Source of the DNA: Nitrospirae bacterium MYbin3
Lineage (GTDB): Bacteria > Nitrospirota > Thermodesulfovibrionia > Thermodesulfovibrionales > Dissulfurispiraceae
Assembly (NCBI GenBank): GCA_002753335.1
Contig: PEAD01000012.1
Coordinates: 22,725 to 86,724 of the forward strand
DNA: 64,000 bases
Direction of reading: 5' to 3'
Shown: positions 42,809 through 51,756 of the stretch, piece after piece
Position numbering within the stretch: the first letter of the stretch is position 1
Layout: each line of letters starts with the position of its first letter
Translations under genes and position numbers: made by a program
The notes under the pieces: model-generated
What the model was told of the DNA's origin: nothing
Database searches by the model: none
The model's input: only the letters and a program-made list of their open reading frames with translations

Positions 42809-44443
42809 ATGAAGGCAGGAGATTTGTTGAGAATGGATTACAGGGCAGAGGGCAAATTGGATAAAGAGGTATCGGGTGTCGTGTATGATTCTCGGCAGGT
42901 GCGTGAAGGAGACGTGTTCATAGCGGTCAAGGGAGATAACGTAAACGGACATGATTTCATAGAAAAGGCGCTGAACAACGGGGCCGGAGCCATCGTATAT
43001 GATGAGCGCGGCAAGGCTATAGAAGAGTTGATGGCCGGGCATGGCGATAGGGCGTGGATAGAGGTTGGCGATTCGAGGGACGCTATGGCTTACATGTCGG
43101 ACCTTTTCTACGGCAAGGCTTCTGAGCGGCTTAACCTCATAGGCATTACAGGAACCAACGGCAAGACCACCACCACATACCTTATCAAATCGATACTCGA
43201 AAGCTGCGGCTACGGGGTTGGCTTGATAGGAACTATAAACTATCTGATAAAGGACAAGTCCTATGATGCACCGCATACAACACCGGAGGCATGTGATTTT
43301 CAGCGGCTGCTGCATGACATGGCCGCAGAAGGCTGCAGCCACGTTGTTGCGGAAGTCTCGTCACATTCATTGATTCAAAAGCGGGTTGATTATACAAAGT
43401 TCAAGGTGGCGCTTTTTACGAACCTTACAAGGGACCATCTAGATTTTCATAAGACAATGGAAGATTACTATAAGGCAAAAGAACGGCTGTTTACTGACAT
43501 CCTCTCAAAGGATGGAACCGCGGTTGTGAACATAGATGATGAGCGCGGAAGGTTCTTGGCGTCTGAATTGAAAAAAGAAGGCATGAGAGTGCTTACCTTT
43601 GGGGTCAAGAGCGGCGATGCGGATGTAAAACCTGAAGAAATCAAAAACTCGTTCAACGGCACCATATTCAATATTGTTGCCGGCCAATTTGGTTTGAATG
43701 AAGAATTAAGTTCTTCGCTTGTTGGCATCACAAATGTCTATAACATTTTAGCTGCGGCTGCGGCTGCTTTGGCTCTGGATATACCGATTAAAAATATAAA
43801 GGAGGGAATTGCGATGGCGTCTTTGATCAGGGGAAGGTTTGAGAAGGTGGATGTGGGGCAGGAATTCCTTGCTGTTGTTGATTATGCACACACAGAGGAT
43901 GCTCTTGAGAGGCTGCTGTTGACTGCGAGGCAGCTGCTTGAGGCGTATCATGTTGCTGCAAAGACCGAGAGGATGCTTAAGGTGAAGAGGCGCGATTTCT
44001 CTGTGCCCGAGCAGTGCGCTGAACAAAGGAAGGGAAAGATAATAGTTGTTTTCGGATGCGGGGGCAACAGAGATAAGGGCAAGCGCTCAAAGATGGGAGA
44101 GATAGCCGCAAAGCTCAGCGATTTTGTGATCGTAACTTCGGACAACCCCAGGAACGAAGACCCGAAGAGAATAATAAGAGAGATAGAAAAAGGCATAAGC
44201 GGGGATAATTATATAGTCATTCAGGATCGTACAACCGCTATCAGCATGGCTGTGGAGCTGGCTTCGCCTGGGGATATAGTGCTTGTTGCCGGCAAAGGGC
44301 ATGAGGATTATCAGGAGATTGAGGGCACCCGCCACGCCTTCAGCGACAGGGTTGCTCTTGAAAGTTCTATACGCAGAACCATAAGCAGGCCTGCCTTCGG
44401 CCGCGGAATGAACTACAGGGGGGCAGAGGCCGCAACGTGTTAA
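42809..44443 (+). CDS. murE: UDP-MurNAc-tripeptide ligase MurE (meso-DAP)
   Basis: The 544-residue cytoplasmic ligase adds the third residue of the stem peptide. It shows GITGTNGKTTTTYL (ATP loop), EVSSHSLIQKRVD, FTNLTRDHLDFH and the substrate motif DNPR (SDNPRNEDP), which marks meso-diaminopimelate specificity over lysine. It is longer than usual (about 495): an insertion of about 30 residues (LEAYHVAAKTERML... EQCAEQRK) lies just before IVVFGCGGNRDKGKR, and the C-terminus extends about 20 residues. The stop overlaps the murF start. Confidence 0.95.
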   Translation: MKAGDLLRMDYRAEGKLDKEVSGVVYDSRQVREGDVFIAVKGDNVNGHDFIEKALNNGAGAIVYDERGKAIEELMAGHGDRAWIEVGDSRDAMAYMSDLFYGKASERLNLIGITGTNGKTTTTYLIKSILESCGYGVGLIGTINYLIKDKSYDAPHTTPEACDFQRLLHDMAAEGCSHVVAEVSSHSLIQKRVDYTKFKVALFTNLTRDHLDFHKTMEDYYKAKERLFTDILSKDGTAVVNIDDERGRFLASELKKEGMRVLTFGVKSGDADVKPEEIKNSFNGTIFNIVAGQFGLNEELSSSLVGITNVYNILAAAAAALALDIPIKNIKEGIAMASLIRGRFEKVDVGQEFLAVVDYAHTEDALERLLLTARQLLEAYHVAAKTERMLKVKRRDFSVPEQCAEQRKGKIIVVFGCGGNRDKGKRSKMGEIAAKLSDFVIVTSDNPRNEDPKRIIREIEKGISGDNYIVIQDRTTAISMAVELASPGDIVLVAGKGHEDYQEIEGTRHAFSDRVALESSIRRTISRPAFGRGMNYRGAEAATC

Positions 44444-45846
44444 CAATCGAAAACATTCTGGAGGCGACCGGAGGTTCGGCCGCTTTTGCAGGAGTTCCGG
44501 CATTTAGCGGAATTTCTATAGACTCACGGACCACAAAAGAGGAGGATATATTTCTTGCCCTAAAGGGCGAAAACCATGACGGACATAACTTTGTCAGGCA
44601 GGCGCTTGATAAATGCAGCGGCGTTATTGTGAATCGTGATGCGCTGTGCGCAGATGGCAGTATAGCAGGGCTGCGTATTGCGGATTGCGAATCGCCCAAG
44701 ACCGTTATTCTTGTACCGGATACCTTAAAAGCTCTGCATGCGGTGGCCTCTTTTCTCAGAACAAGGTTTGAGGGCCATGTAATCGGAGTTGTTGGAAGCA
44801 ACGGCAAAACTACGACCAAGGAGCTTTCTGCTTCGGTGCTTGGCAAAAATATGAAGGTTCTCAAGACCGAGGGCAATTTAAACAATCATATTGGCATGCC
44901 TTTGTGCATAAGCCGCCTTATGTCAGGCACCGGCGCTATGGTGCTTGAGATGGGCACAAATAGGCCGGGCGATGTTGCTGAACTGTGCTCTATTGCGGCT
45001 CCGGACACGGCTATCATAACGAATATAGGGTATGAGCATCTGGAGGGCTTTGGCTCGCTCGAAAAGGTGAGGGAGTCTGAGCTTGAAGTCTTATCACATG
45101 TGAAGAGGGTGATTGTAAATGCGGACGACAGCTTTCTTATGGACGGAGTAAAGGCACGCTTTGGCGGACAAATAATATCCTTCGGCATAGAGGGGGAAAG
45201 TGGAGCGGATGTTTTTGCGGAAGGCATAGCCTACTCGGACAGAAAAACATTATTCACCCTTTGCACTAAAAACGGCTCTGTTCCTATAGAATCAAGGCTC
45301 CCTGGGCTTTTCAATATATACAACTCGCTTGCAGCCGCGGCTCTTGGTGCAGCTTTAGGTATCCCAATAAACGAAATAAAGGCAGGGCTTGAATCTTTTG
45401 AAGGCGTATCGTTGAGGTTTAAGGTTCAAAACATAGGCGGCATAATTTTATTGAATGATGTGTATAACGCAAATCCTTCTTCGATGGATGTATCGCTGAA
45501 CGAAATGGCCCGTCTTATGGCAGCATCCCAAAAGGGCAGGTCTATAGCTGTTCTCGGCGATATGCTTGAACTCGGCGGATTCGGCATCGAGGCGCATAAG
45601 GATATCGGCCGCAAACTTCGTGCCATGCACGTTGATATGCTGATAGCAGTAGGCTCTTTGATGATGCATGCGGCTGAAGAGTTCGGCAGCGGGGCCGTAT
45701 GCGTTGATAGTTCGACCGAAGCGGCTGCAATGCTCAGCGAAGTTGCAAGGGAAGGTGACATTGTTCTGGTAAAGGGATCCCGCGGTATGCGTATGGAAAA
45801 GGTTTTTGAGAGCGCAGTTAAGGGAGGTGAAGTAAATGCTGTTTGA
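44437..45846 (+). CDS. murF: UDP-MurNAc-pentapeptide synthetase MurF
   Basis: The 469-residue ATP-dependent ligase adds D-Ala-D-Ala to UDP-MurNAc-tripeptide. It shows the N-terminal SIDSRTTKEEDIFLALKGE block, ATP loop GVVGSNGKTTTKEL, LEMGTNRPGD, ITNIGYEHLEGFG and NDVYNANPSSM. The start is GTG 44437, preceded by AGGGGGG and overlapping the murE stop by 7 bases. The end overlaps mraY by 11 bases. Confidence 0.96.
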   Translation: MLTIENILEATGGSAAFAGVPAFSGISIDSRTTKEEDIFLALKGENHDGHNFVRQALDKCSGVIVNRDALCADGSIAGLRIADCESPKTVILVPDTLKALHAVASFLRTRFEGHVIGVVGSNGKTTTKELSASVLGKNMKVLKTEGNLNNHIGMPLCISRLMSGTGAMVLEMGTNRPGDVAELCSIAAPDTAIITNIGYEHLEGFGSLEKVRESELEVLSHVKRVIVNADDSFLMDGVKARFGGQIISFGIEGESGADVFAEGIAYSDRKTLFTLCTKNGSVPIESRLPGLFNIYNSLAAAALGAALGIPINEIKAGLESFEGVSLRFKVQNIGGIILLNDVYNANPSSMDVSLNEMARLMAASQKGRSIAVLGDMLELGGFGIEAHKDIGRKLRAMHVDMLIAVGSLMMHAAEEFGSGAVCVDSSTEAAAMLSEVAREGDIVLVKGSRGMRMEKVFESAVKGGEVNAV

Positions 45847-46918
45847 GGTTTATTACTACTTCTATTCCTATTTTTCACCGCTGAATGTTTTTAGATATAT
45901 AACTTTCAGGAGCTCTTTTGCGGCGCTGACAGCGCTTGCTGTTACATTTATCATCGCGCCCAGAGTTATAGCATGGCTTAAAAAGATAAGCATGACGCAG
46001 CAGATACGGGATGACGGGCCTAAGACCCATTACTCAAAGGCGGGTACGCCAACAATGGGTGGTGTTATCATTATCATATCGATTGTAGTTTCGATGATTT
46101 TCTGGGGCAATTTCAGAAATGTATATGTGTGGATAATGCTTGTTTCGCTTGTTGGATTTGGTGGCATAGGATTTTGGGACGACTATTTGAAGGCTGTCAA
46201 GAAAGATTCTCAAGGCCTTAAAGGCATATATAAACTTGGTCTCCAATTTTTGTTTGCAACCCTACTAAGTATTTTTCTTTATTCAAATCCAAATGATCCT
46301 TACAGCACCATACTTAGCGTGCCCTTTTTTAAGAAGTGGCTTTTTGATCTCGGGTTTTTCTATATACCGTTTTCGGTATTTGTTATGGTTGGATCTTCTA
46401 ATGCGGTAAATCTTACAGACGGAATAGACGGCTTGGCAATAGGGCTTGTGGCCATTGCGGTATTTGCAAATGGCGCTCTCACCTATCTTTCGGGCCATGC
46501 ACAGTTCGCAAAATATCTCCAAGTGCTTTATTTGCCGGGCACCGGCGAGCTTACTGTTTTTTGCGGCGCGCTTTTCGGAGCTGCGCTCGGATTTCTCTGG
46601 TACAACTCGTATCCAGCCGAGGTTTTTATGGGAGATGTTGGTTCTCTAAGTTTGGGTGGAGCATTGGGCACGCTTGCGGTCATAACCAAGCACGAAATAG
46701 TATTGGCTGTTGTGGGCGGCATCTTCGTAATAGAAACCATCTCGGTGGTTATGCAGGTTGCCTCTTTTAAACTGACCGGCAAGCGGGTTTTTAAGATGGC
46801 GCCCATACATCACCATTTTGAACTAAAGGGTTGGCCTGAACCTAAGGTCATTATGCGTTTTTGGATAGCAGGGATTATCCTTGCACTTTTCAGTCTTGCA
46901 ACATTAAAATTGAGGTGA
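45836..46918 (+). CDS. mraY: Phospho-MurNAc-pentapeptide transferase MraY
   Basis: The 360-residue protein has about ten TM segments and makes lipid I from UDP-MurNAc-pentapeptide and undecaprenyl phosphate. Signatures are KAGTPTMGGVIII, FWDDYLKAVKKDSQGL (Asp pair), NAVNLTDGIDGLAIG, FMGDVGSLSLGGALG and MAPIHHHFELKGW with its HHH. The ATG lies inside the end of murF behind GGGAGGTG. Confidence 0.97.
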   Translation: MLFEVYYYFYSYFSPLNVFRYITFRSSFAALTALAVTFIIAPRVIAWLKKISMTQQIRDDGPKTHYSKAGTPTMGGVIIIISIVVSMIFWGNFRNVYVWIMLVSLVGFGGIGFWDDYLKAVKKDSQGLKGIYKLGLQFLFATLLSIFLYSNPNDPYSTILSVPFFKKWLFDLGFFYIPFSVFVMVGSSNAVNLTDGIDGLAIGLVAIAVFANGALTYLSGHAQFAKYLQVLYLPGTGELTVFCGALFGAALGFLWYNSYPAEVFMGDVGSLSLGGALGTLAVITKHEIVLAVVGGIFVIETISVVMQVASFKLTGKRVFKMAPIHHHFELKGWPEPKVIMRFWIAGIILALFSLATLKLR

Positions 46919-46919
46919 T

Positions 46920-47999
46920 ATGAAAATGGAAAAAAGAGTGATTCATAAGGCGTTGTTGATGTTTTTGGCTGTTTTTGCAGTGGTATCAAATGCGGCTGTT
47001 GTTTGCGCTGATGACATAGGGGCCAAGGCAGCAGTGGCCTTTGATGCAACCGCAGACAGGATTCTTTATGCCAAGAACCCTAATCTTAAGGTGCCCCCCG
47101 CTAGCACTACCAAGCTTCTCACCTCTATGGTTGTGCTGGACAGGCTGAACCCTGATTCGATCATCACAGTAAGCGCAAATGCTGCATCGATCCCTTCGGT
47201 TTCTCCCAGACTGAGAAAAGGAGACCGTTTTGCTGTTCGAGACCTTCTCTCTCTTGCGCTTATGCGTTCGATAAACGGTGCTACGGTTGCGCTTGCAGAG
47301 GCTGTGGCAGGGTCTGAAGATGGGTTCACGCGGTTGATGAACGAAAAGGCTGTCAAAATAGGCGCAGAGAACAGTGTTTTCATCAACGCCTCGGGGCTTC
47401 CGGGGCCGGGCCAGCATGTTACGGCCTATGATCTTGCAAAGGTTATGAAGGCTTCTCTCGATTATCCTTTGTTAAAGGAAATAATAAATACCAGAACTGC
47501 CGTGGTTTATACGCTCGACGGCAGAAGGCTTTTTCTGAAAAATACCAATCAGCTGCTATGGTCTGAAGAAGACCTTATCGGCGGCAAGACCGGTTACACT
47601 AAAGAGGCACGGCATTGTTTTGTGTGCGCTGCCAAAAGAGGCGAATCCACCCTTATAAGCGTAGTTTTGGGAGAGAGGGTGAGGGATAATCTTTGGGAGG
47701 ACTCAAAGACGCTGCTTGCAAAGGGCGTTGATGTTCTCAATAAAAAGGCCGAGCCTATGATCTATCTCAGCACCGAAGACACTGGCCCTATAGTCTTTGC
47801 GACCTATTCCAAACCGGCCAAGAATAAAGCAAAGAAGAAGATCGCTCACAATAAAAACAGAAAGAGCAAGGGCACGAAACTGGCTAATGCCAAGCAGGGC
47901 AAAACTCAGGGAGCTGCCGTGGCCTCGTCAAAAAAGATTAAGAAAAAGCGTTCCAATCTATCTGCCGAAACCGATCAGGAGTTATCCAGAAGGTCATAG
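46920..47999 (+). CDS. D-alanyl-D-alanine carboxypeptidase (PBP5/DacA-like)
   Basis: The product has up to 359 residues. A signal peptide (cleavage likely after NAAVVCA) precedes a peptidase S11 domain with SxxK in ASTTKLLTS, SxN in SINGATVAL and KTG in GGKTGYTKEA. It trims the terminal D-Ala from pentapeptides in the periplasm. The last about 60 residues are a highly basic Lys-rich tail in place of the usual amphipathic membrane helix. ATG 46926, six bases downstream, has better spacing to GAGGTG and is also possible. A dacA-like gene between mraY and murD is not part of the standard cluster. Confidence 0.88.
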   Translation: MKMEKRVIHKALLMFLAVFAVVSNAAVVCADDIGAKAAVAFDATADRILYAKNPNLKVPPASTTKLLTSMVVLDRLNPDSIITVSANAASIPSVSPRLRKGDRFAVRDLLSLALMRSINGATVALAEAVAGSEDGFTRLMNEKAVKIGAENSVFINASGLPGPGQHVTAYDLAKVMKASLDYPLLKEIINTRTAVVYTLDGRRLFLKNTNQLLWSEEDLIGGKTGYTKEARHCFVCAAKRGESTLISVVLGERVRDNLWEDSKTLLAKGVDVLNKKAEPMIYLSTEDTGPIVFATYSKPAKNKAKKKIAHNKNRKSKGTKLANAKQGKTQGAAVASSKKIKKKRSNLSAETDQELSRRS

Positions 48000-49408
48000 T
48001 GTTTAGGTCAACGGCAGACCTGAAGGACAAAAAGGTTTTGGTGGTGGGTCTTGCGAGGAGCGGGACATCATCCGCCAATTTCCTTGCTGATTCCGGCGCC
48101 AAGGTTACTGTAAATGACAAGAAGGAAGCCGGACTTCTCGGTTCATTCATCAAATCTCTAAATCCAGCCGTCGCCACCGTTTTCGGTTCTCATCCTGAAC
48201 AGTTGTTTAAAGAAGCTGACTTTATTGTTGTAAGTCCGGGCGTGCCGCTTTCTATTAAGCCTCTGATCGATTCAAGAAAGAATAAGGTCCCTGTAATCGG
48301 AGAACTTGAGTTTGCTTATATGGTAAGCCGGATGCAGCAAAGCACCGCCAAATCTGATTTTATGGCCATTACCGGCACCAACGGCAAATCCACAACAACA
48401 ATGCTTGTTTACGAAATGATGAGGAGCGCAGGTTTTGGAACTTTGCTGGGTGGCAATATCGGCATAGCTATGACGGATGAGATCATAGCTGCGGAGCGCG
48501 AGGCGAAAAAGATCGATTTTGTTGTTGCTGAATTATCAAGTTTTCAGCTTGAGGCGATAGAGAGCTTTCGTCCCAAGGCTGCCGCAATTCTAAATATAAC
48601 TCCTGACCATCTGGACAGGTATTCGGGCATGGAAGAATATATATACGCAAAGTGCAATGTGGCCATGAATCAGGGCAAAGACGATTTTCTAATTCTTAAT
48701 GCTGATGATGAATATGCCGAAAAGGTGCTTGAACGACTTAAGGCTAAAGAAGGCCCGATGCCGGAGCTTTTCTATTTCAGCCGCAAGAGAAAAGTTGACG
48801 GATCTTGCTATGATGGAAAGTCAATTAAATTTGATATGAATTCCCTAGGCGCAAGGTTTGATATGGATCCTTCAAAATTCAAGATCAAAGGGGTTCATAA
48901 TATAGAGAATGCGATGGCAGCATCGCTGCTTGCGCTTTTATGTGGATGCCCTGCTGATACTGCAATAAAAACTCTTGCTGAGTTTTCTGGACTTGAGCAC
49001 AGGCTCGAATTTGTCAGGGAAGCCGGCGGTGTGAAGTTCATAAACGATTCAAAGGGGACGAATGTCGGGGCCGTAATGAAATCTCTTGAGGGTTTTACCG
49101 AGCCTGTTATCCTTATAGCGGGCGGAAGGGACAAGGACGGCGACTTTTCTGCGCTTAAGCATCTTGTGCGTGAAAAGGTCAAGGCTATGGTGCTGATAGG
49201 AGAGGCTGCAGCTAAGATAGAGAAGGCTTTGGCCGGAGCAACGGATATTAGTCATGAGGAGAGCCTTCATGCTGCTGTAGCTAAGGCTCATGCACTCGCC
49301 TCAAAAGGCGATGCTGTGCTTCTCTCTCCGGCCTGCGCAAGCTTTGATATGTTCAGGGATTTCGAAGATAGAGGCAGGAAATTTAAAGAGGCGGTTGCTG
49401 CTTTATGA
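47999..49408 (+). CDS. murD: UDP-MurNAc-L-Ala-D-Glu ligase MurD
   Basis: The 469-residue ligase adds D-glutamate to UDP-MurNAc-L-Ala. It shows VLVVGLARSGTSSANFL at the N-terminus, ATP loop AITGTNGKSTTTML, ELSSFQLEAIESFRP, LNITPDHLDRY and NDSKGTNVGAVMKSLEGF. Translation starts at GTG 47999, overlapping the stop of the carboxypeptidase gene by one base. The stop overlaps ftsW (ATGA). Confidence 0.96.
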   Translation: MFRSTADLKDKKVLVVGLARSGTSSANFLADSGAKVTVNDKKEAGLLGSFIKSLNPAVATVFGSHPEQLFKEADFIVVSPGVPLSIKPLIDSRKNKVPVIGELEFAYMVSRMQQSTAKSDFMAITGTNGKSTTTMLVYEMMRSAGFGTLLGGNIGIAMTDEIIAAEREAKKIDFVVAELSSFQLEAIESFRPKAAAILNITPDHLDRYSGMEEYIYAKCNVAMNQGKDDFLILNADDEYAEKVLERLKAKEGPMPELFYFSRKRKVDGSCYDGKSIKFDMNSLGARFDMDPSKFKIKGVHNIENAMAASLLALLCGCPADTAIKTLAEFSGLEHRLEFVREAGGVKFINDSKGTNVGAVMKSLEGFTEPVILIAGGRDKDGDFSALKHLVREKVKAMVLIGEAAAKIEKALAGATDISHEESLHAAVAKAHALASKGDAVLLSPACASFDMFRDFEDRGRKFKEAVAAL

Positions 49409-50637
49409 TCAAAAGCTACGACAAATGGCTGTTGGTTATTGTGCTGCTCCTTATCGTCATAGGGCTTACCGCAGTTTACAGCGCAACTTCGGTAACATCA
49501 CCCGATGTTATCGAGAAGTTCAAGAAAAAAGAGATAGATGTAACCCAGTTCGGCTTTTTAAAAAAACAGCTTTTCACGCTCTCTTTGGGTTTTGTTATGA
49601 TGTTGATAGCCTTCAAGGTTCCTCTGGATTATCTTAAGAAGATCGCGATTCCGTTGCTTATCTTTTCGATGATCTGTCTTTTATTGGTTTTTACCCCTCT
49701 CGGCGCTACTGTAAATGGAGCCAGGAGATGGATAAGAATATGGCCGTCCTCTTTTCAGCCTTCGGAGCTTGTAAAACTGTCTATGGTTATTTTTATGTCT
49801 TGGTATATGAGCATAAAATTTTATAAGCAGAACAACTTCAAGACCTTTATAATACCTATCGCTATAATGGCATTGTTTCAGGTCGTATTCCTAAAACAGC
49901 CTGATTTCGGGGCTGTCATGAGTCTTGCCCTGCTGACCGTTTCTCTTTTGTTTCTTTCGGGAGTTAAGCTGCGCTATCTTTCTCTGTTCGCGGTATTGGC
50001 TGTGCCTGTTGTAATAAAGCTTATAAAAGAGCCTTACCGCTGGAAGCGGGTTGTCGCTTTTTTAGATCCGTGGAGCGATGCCAAGGGCAGCGGGTTTCAG
50101 CTAGTGCAGTCTTTTATCGCGCTCGGCAGCGGAGGCTTAAGGGGTGTTGGATTGGGCGAAGGCAGGCAGAAACTTTCGTATCTTCCAGAAATTCATACCG
50201 ACTTTATTTTCTCTTTGATAGGTGAGGAGCTTGGTTTTATAGGGGCGGTTTTTGTGGTGGCTTTATTTTTGGTGCTTTTTCTCAGAGGGCTTGCTATTGC
50301 ACGCAGGACCGAGGACCGTTTTTCCCAGTACCTTGCTTACGGTATCTCGATAATGATCGGGGTGCAGGCCGTAATTAATTTCTTTGTGGTTACCGGCATG
50401 GTGCCTACAAAGGGGCTGCCGCTGCCATTTATCAGCTACGGCGGGTCGTCGCTTATTATCAACATGATTGCTGTGGGATTGCTTCTTAATGTATCGGCAT
50501 CGGGAAGTTCTTCTCAGCAGTTTGATGATTCTCAGCCTAAGCCTGCTCCTGTTGCGCGCGTGCCGCTGCATAGGGGGGAGATGAGAAGGCATAAGGGGTT
50601 CAGCTACAGACACATAAATCAGGGGAGCTCTCGGTGA
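49405..50637 (+). CDS. ftsW: Peptidoglycan glycosyltransferase FtsW (SEDS)
   Basis: This 410-residue SEDS protein with about ten TM segments polymerises septal glycan from lipid II, paired with FtsI. It shows GLTAVYSATSV, NGARRWIRI, QPSELVKLS, KQPDFGAVMSL, GEGRQKLSYLPEIHTDFIFSLIGEELG split over its conserved loop, and PTKGLPLPFISYGGSS near the end. It overlaps murD and murG by four and four bases. The cytoplasmic C-terminal tail is basic. Confidence 0.96.
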   Translation: MIKSYDKWLLVIVLLLIVIGLTAVYSATSVTSPDVIEKFKKKEIDVTQFGFLKKQLFTLSLGFVMMLIAFKVPLDYLKKIAIPLLIFSMICLLLVFTPLGATVNGARRWIRIWPSSFQPSELVKLSMVIFMSWYMSIKFYKQNNFKTFIIPIAIMALFQVVFLKQPDFGAVMSLALLTVSLLFLSGVKLRYLSLFAVLAVPVVIKLIKEPYRWKRVVAFLDPWSDAKGSGFQLVQSFIALGSGGLRGVGLGEGRQKLSYLPEIHTDFIFSLIGEELGFIGAVFVVALFLVLFLRGLAIARRTEDRFSQYLAYGISIMIGVQAVINFFVVTGMVPTKGLPLPFISYGGSSLIINMIAVGLLLNVSASGSSSQQFDDSQPKPAPVARVPLHRGEMRRHKGFSYRHINQGSSR

Positions 50638-51752
50638 AGGTTATAATTGCAGGAGGAGGAACAGGAGGGCATCTATTTCCGGGCATTGCTGTGGCGGAGG
50701 AGTTTCAGTTTAAGACAAAGGATACCGAAGAAAAAACAGAAAAAGAGGATATATTGTTTGTAGGAACGGTGCATGGTATAGAGGCGAAAGCGATTCCTCG
50801 CGAGGGATACAAGATTAAATTTATAAGAGCGAGAGGGGTTGTGGGCAAGTCGTTTGCCGAGACTGTCAAGGCGCTTTTTACGTTTTTACTTTCGATAAGC
50901 GATTCTTTAAGAATATTGAAAGTAAAGAAGCCGGATGTGGTTATCGGTGTAGGCGGCTACGCATCCGCCGGAATGGTCACAGCCGCTTTTATTAAAAGGG
51001 TCCCAACCCTAATAATGGAGCAGAATTCTGTACCGGGCTTTGCGAACAGGTTTTTAGGCAGATTTGCGGATGCAGTAGCAGTAACCTATCAGGAGAGCAT
51101 CGGATTTTTTTCTAAAGACAAAACATTTCTGACTGGCAACCCGGTCAGGCGAAAAATATTTGAGACAGAAAAGGAAAAAGCATATTCCTGCTTCCCTCTT
51201 GAAAGGGATAAATTTACGGTGCTTGTGTTCGGTGGAAGCTTGGGGGCGAGGAGTATAAACAACGCGATGATAGAGGCTGTTCCGCACTTGTTAAATCTGA
51301 GGGACAGGGTGCAGTTTCTGCATCAGACCGGTGACCGGGATTTTGAACTTGTGAAGGACCATTACAGAAAGGCAGGATTTAAAGGTGTTGTGGTGCCTTT
51401 CGTATATCAGATGGCAGAGGCTTATGCTGTTTCGGATTTAGTCTTATGCAGGGCAGGGGCCACAACGCTCTCTGAGGTTACGGCAGTAGGCAAACCGGCT
51501 ATTCTGGTGCCGTATCCTTATGCGGCATCCAACCATCAGGAGTACAATGCGCGAAAACTTGAAGATATGGGCGCGGCAAGGATGATAAAAGACAGGGAGC
51601 TTACGGGTGAGCTGCTTGCAGCCTCAATACGCGAGCTGTATGCGAATGATGCCAAGCGCAGGGAAATGCAGAATGCCGCGACCGCTTTCGGGAAAAAGGA
51701 TGCGGCGGATAAGATTGTAAATTTGGCCTTCAGCATTACGAGAAAGAGGTAA
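50634..51752 (+). CDS. murG: UDP-GlcNAc transferase MurG
   Basis: The 372-residue GT-B glycosyltransferase converts lipid I to lipid II at the inner membrane face. It shows the N-terminal IAGGGTGGHLFPGIAVAEE, VGVGGYASAGMV, EQNSVPGFANRFL, FGGSLGARSINNAM and CRAGATTLSEVTAVGKPAIL. The start is GTG within the GTGA overlap with ftsW. murC starts 4 bases after the stop. Confidence 0.97.
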   Translation: MKVIIAGGGTGGHLFPGIAVAEEFQFKTKDTEEKTEKEDILFVGTVHGIEAKAIPREGYKIKFIRARGVVGKSFAETVKALFTFLLSISDSLRILKVKKPDVVIGVGGYASAGMVTAAFIKRVPTLIMEQNSVPGFANRFLGRFADAVAVTYQESIGFFSKDKTFLTGNPVRRKIFETEKEKAYSCFPLERDKFTVLVFGGSLGARSINNAMIEAVPHLLNLRDRVQFLHQTGDRDFELVKDHYRKAGFKGVVVPFVYQMAEAYAVSDLVLCRAGATTLSEVTAVGKPAILVPYPYAASNHQEYNARKLEDMGAARMIKDRELTGELLAASIRELYANDAKRREMQNAATAFGKKDAADKIVNLAFSITRKR

Positions 51753-51756
51753 GAAT

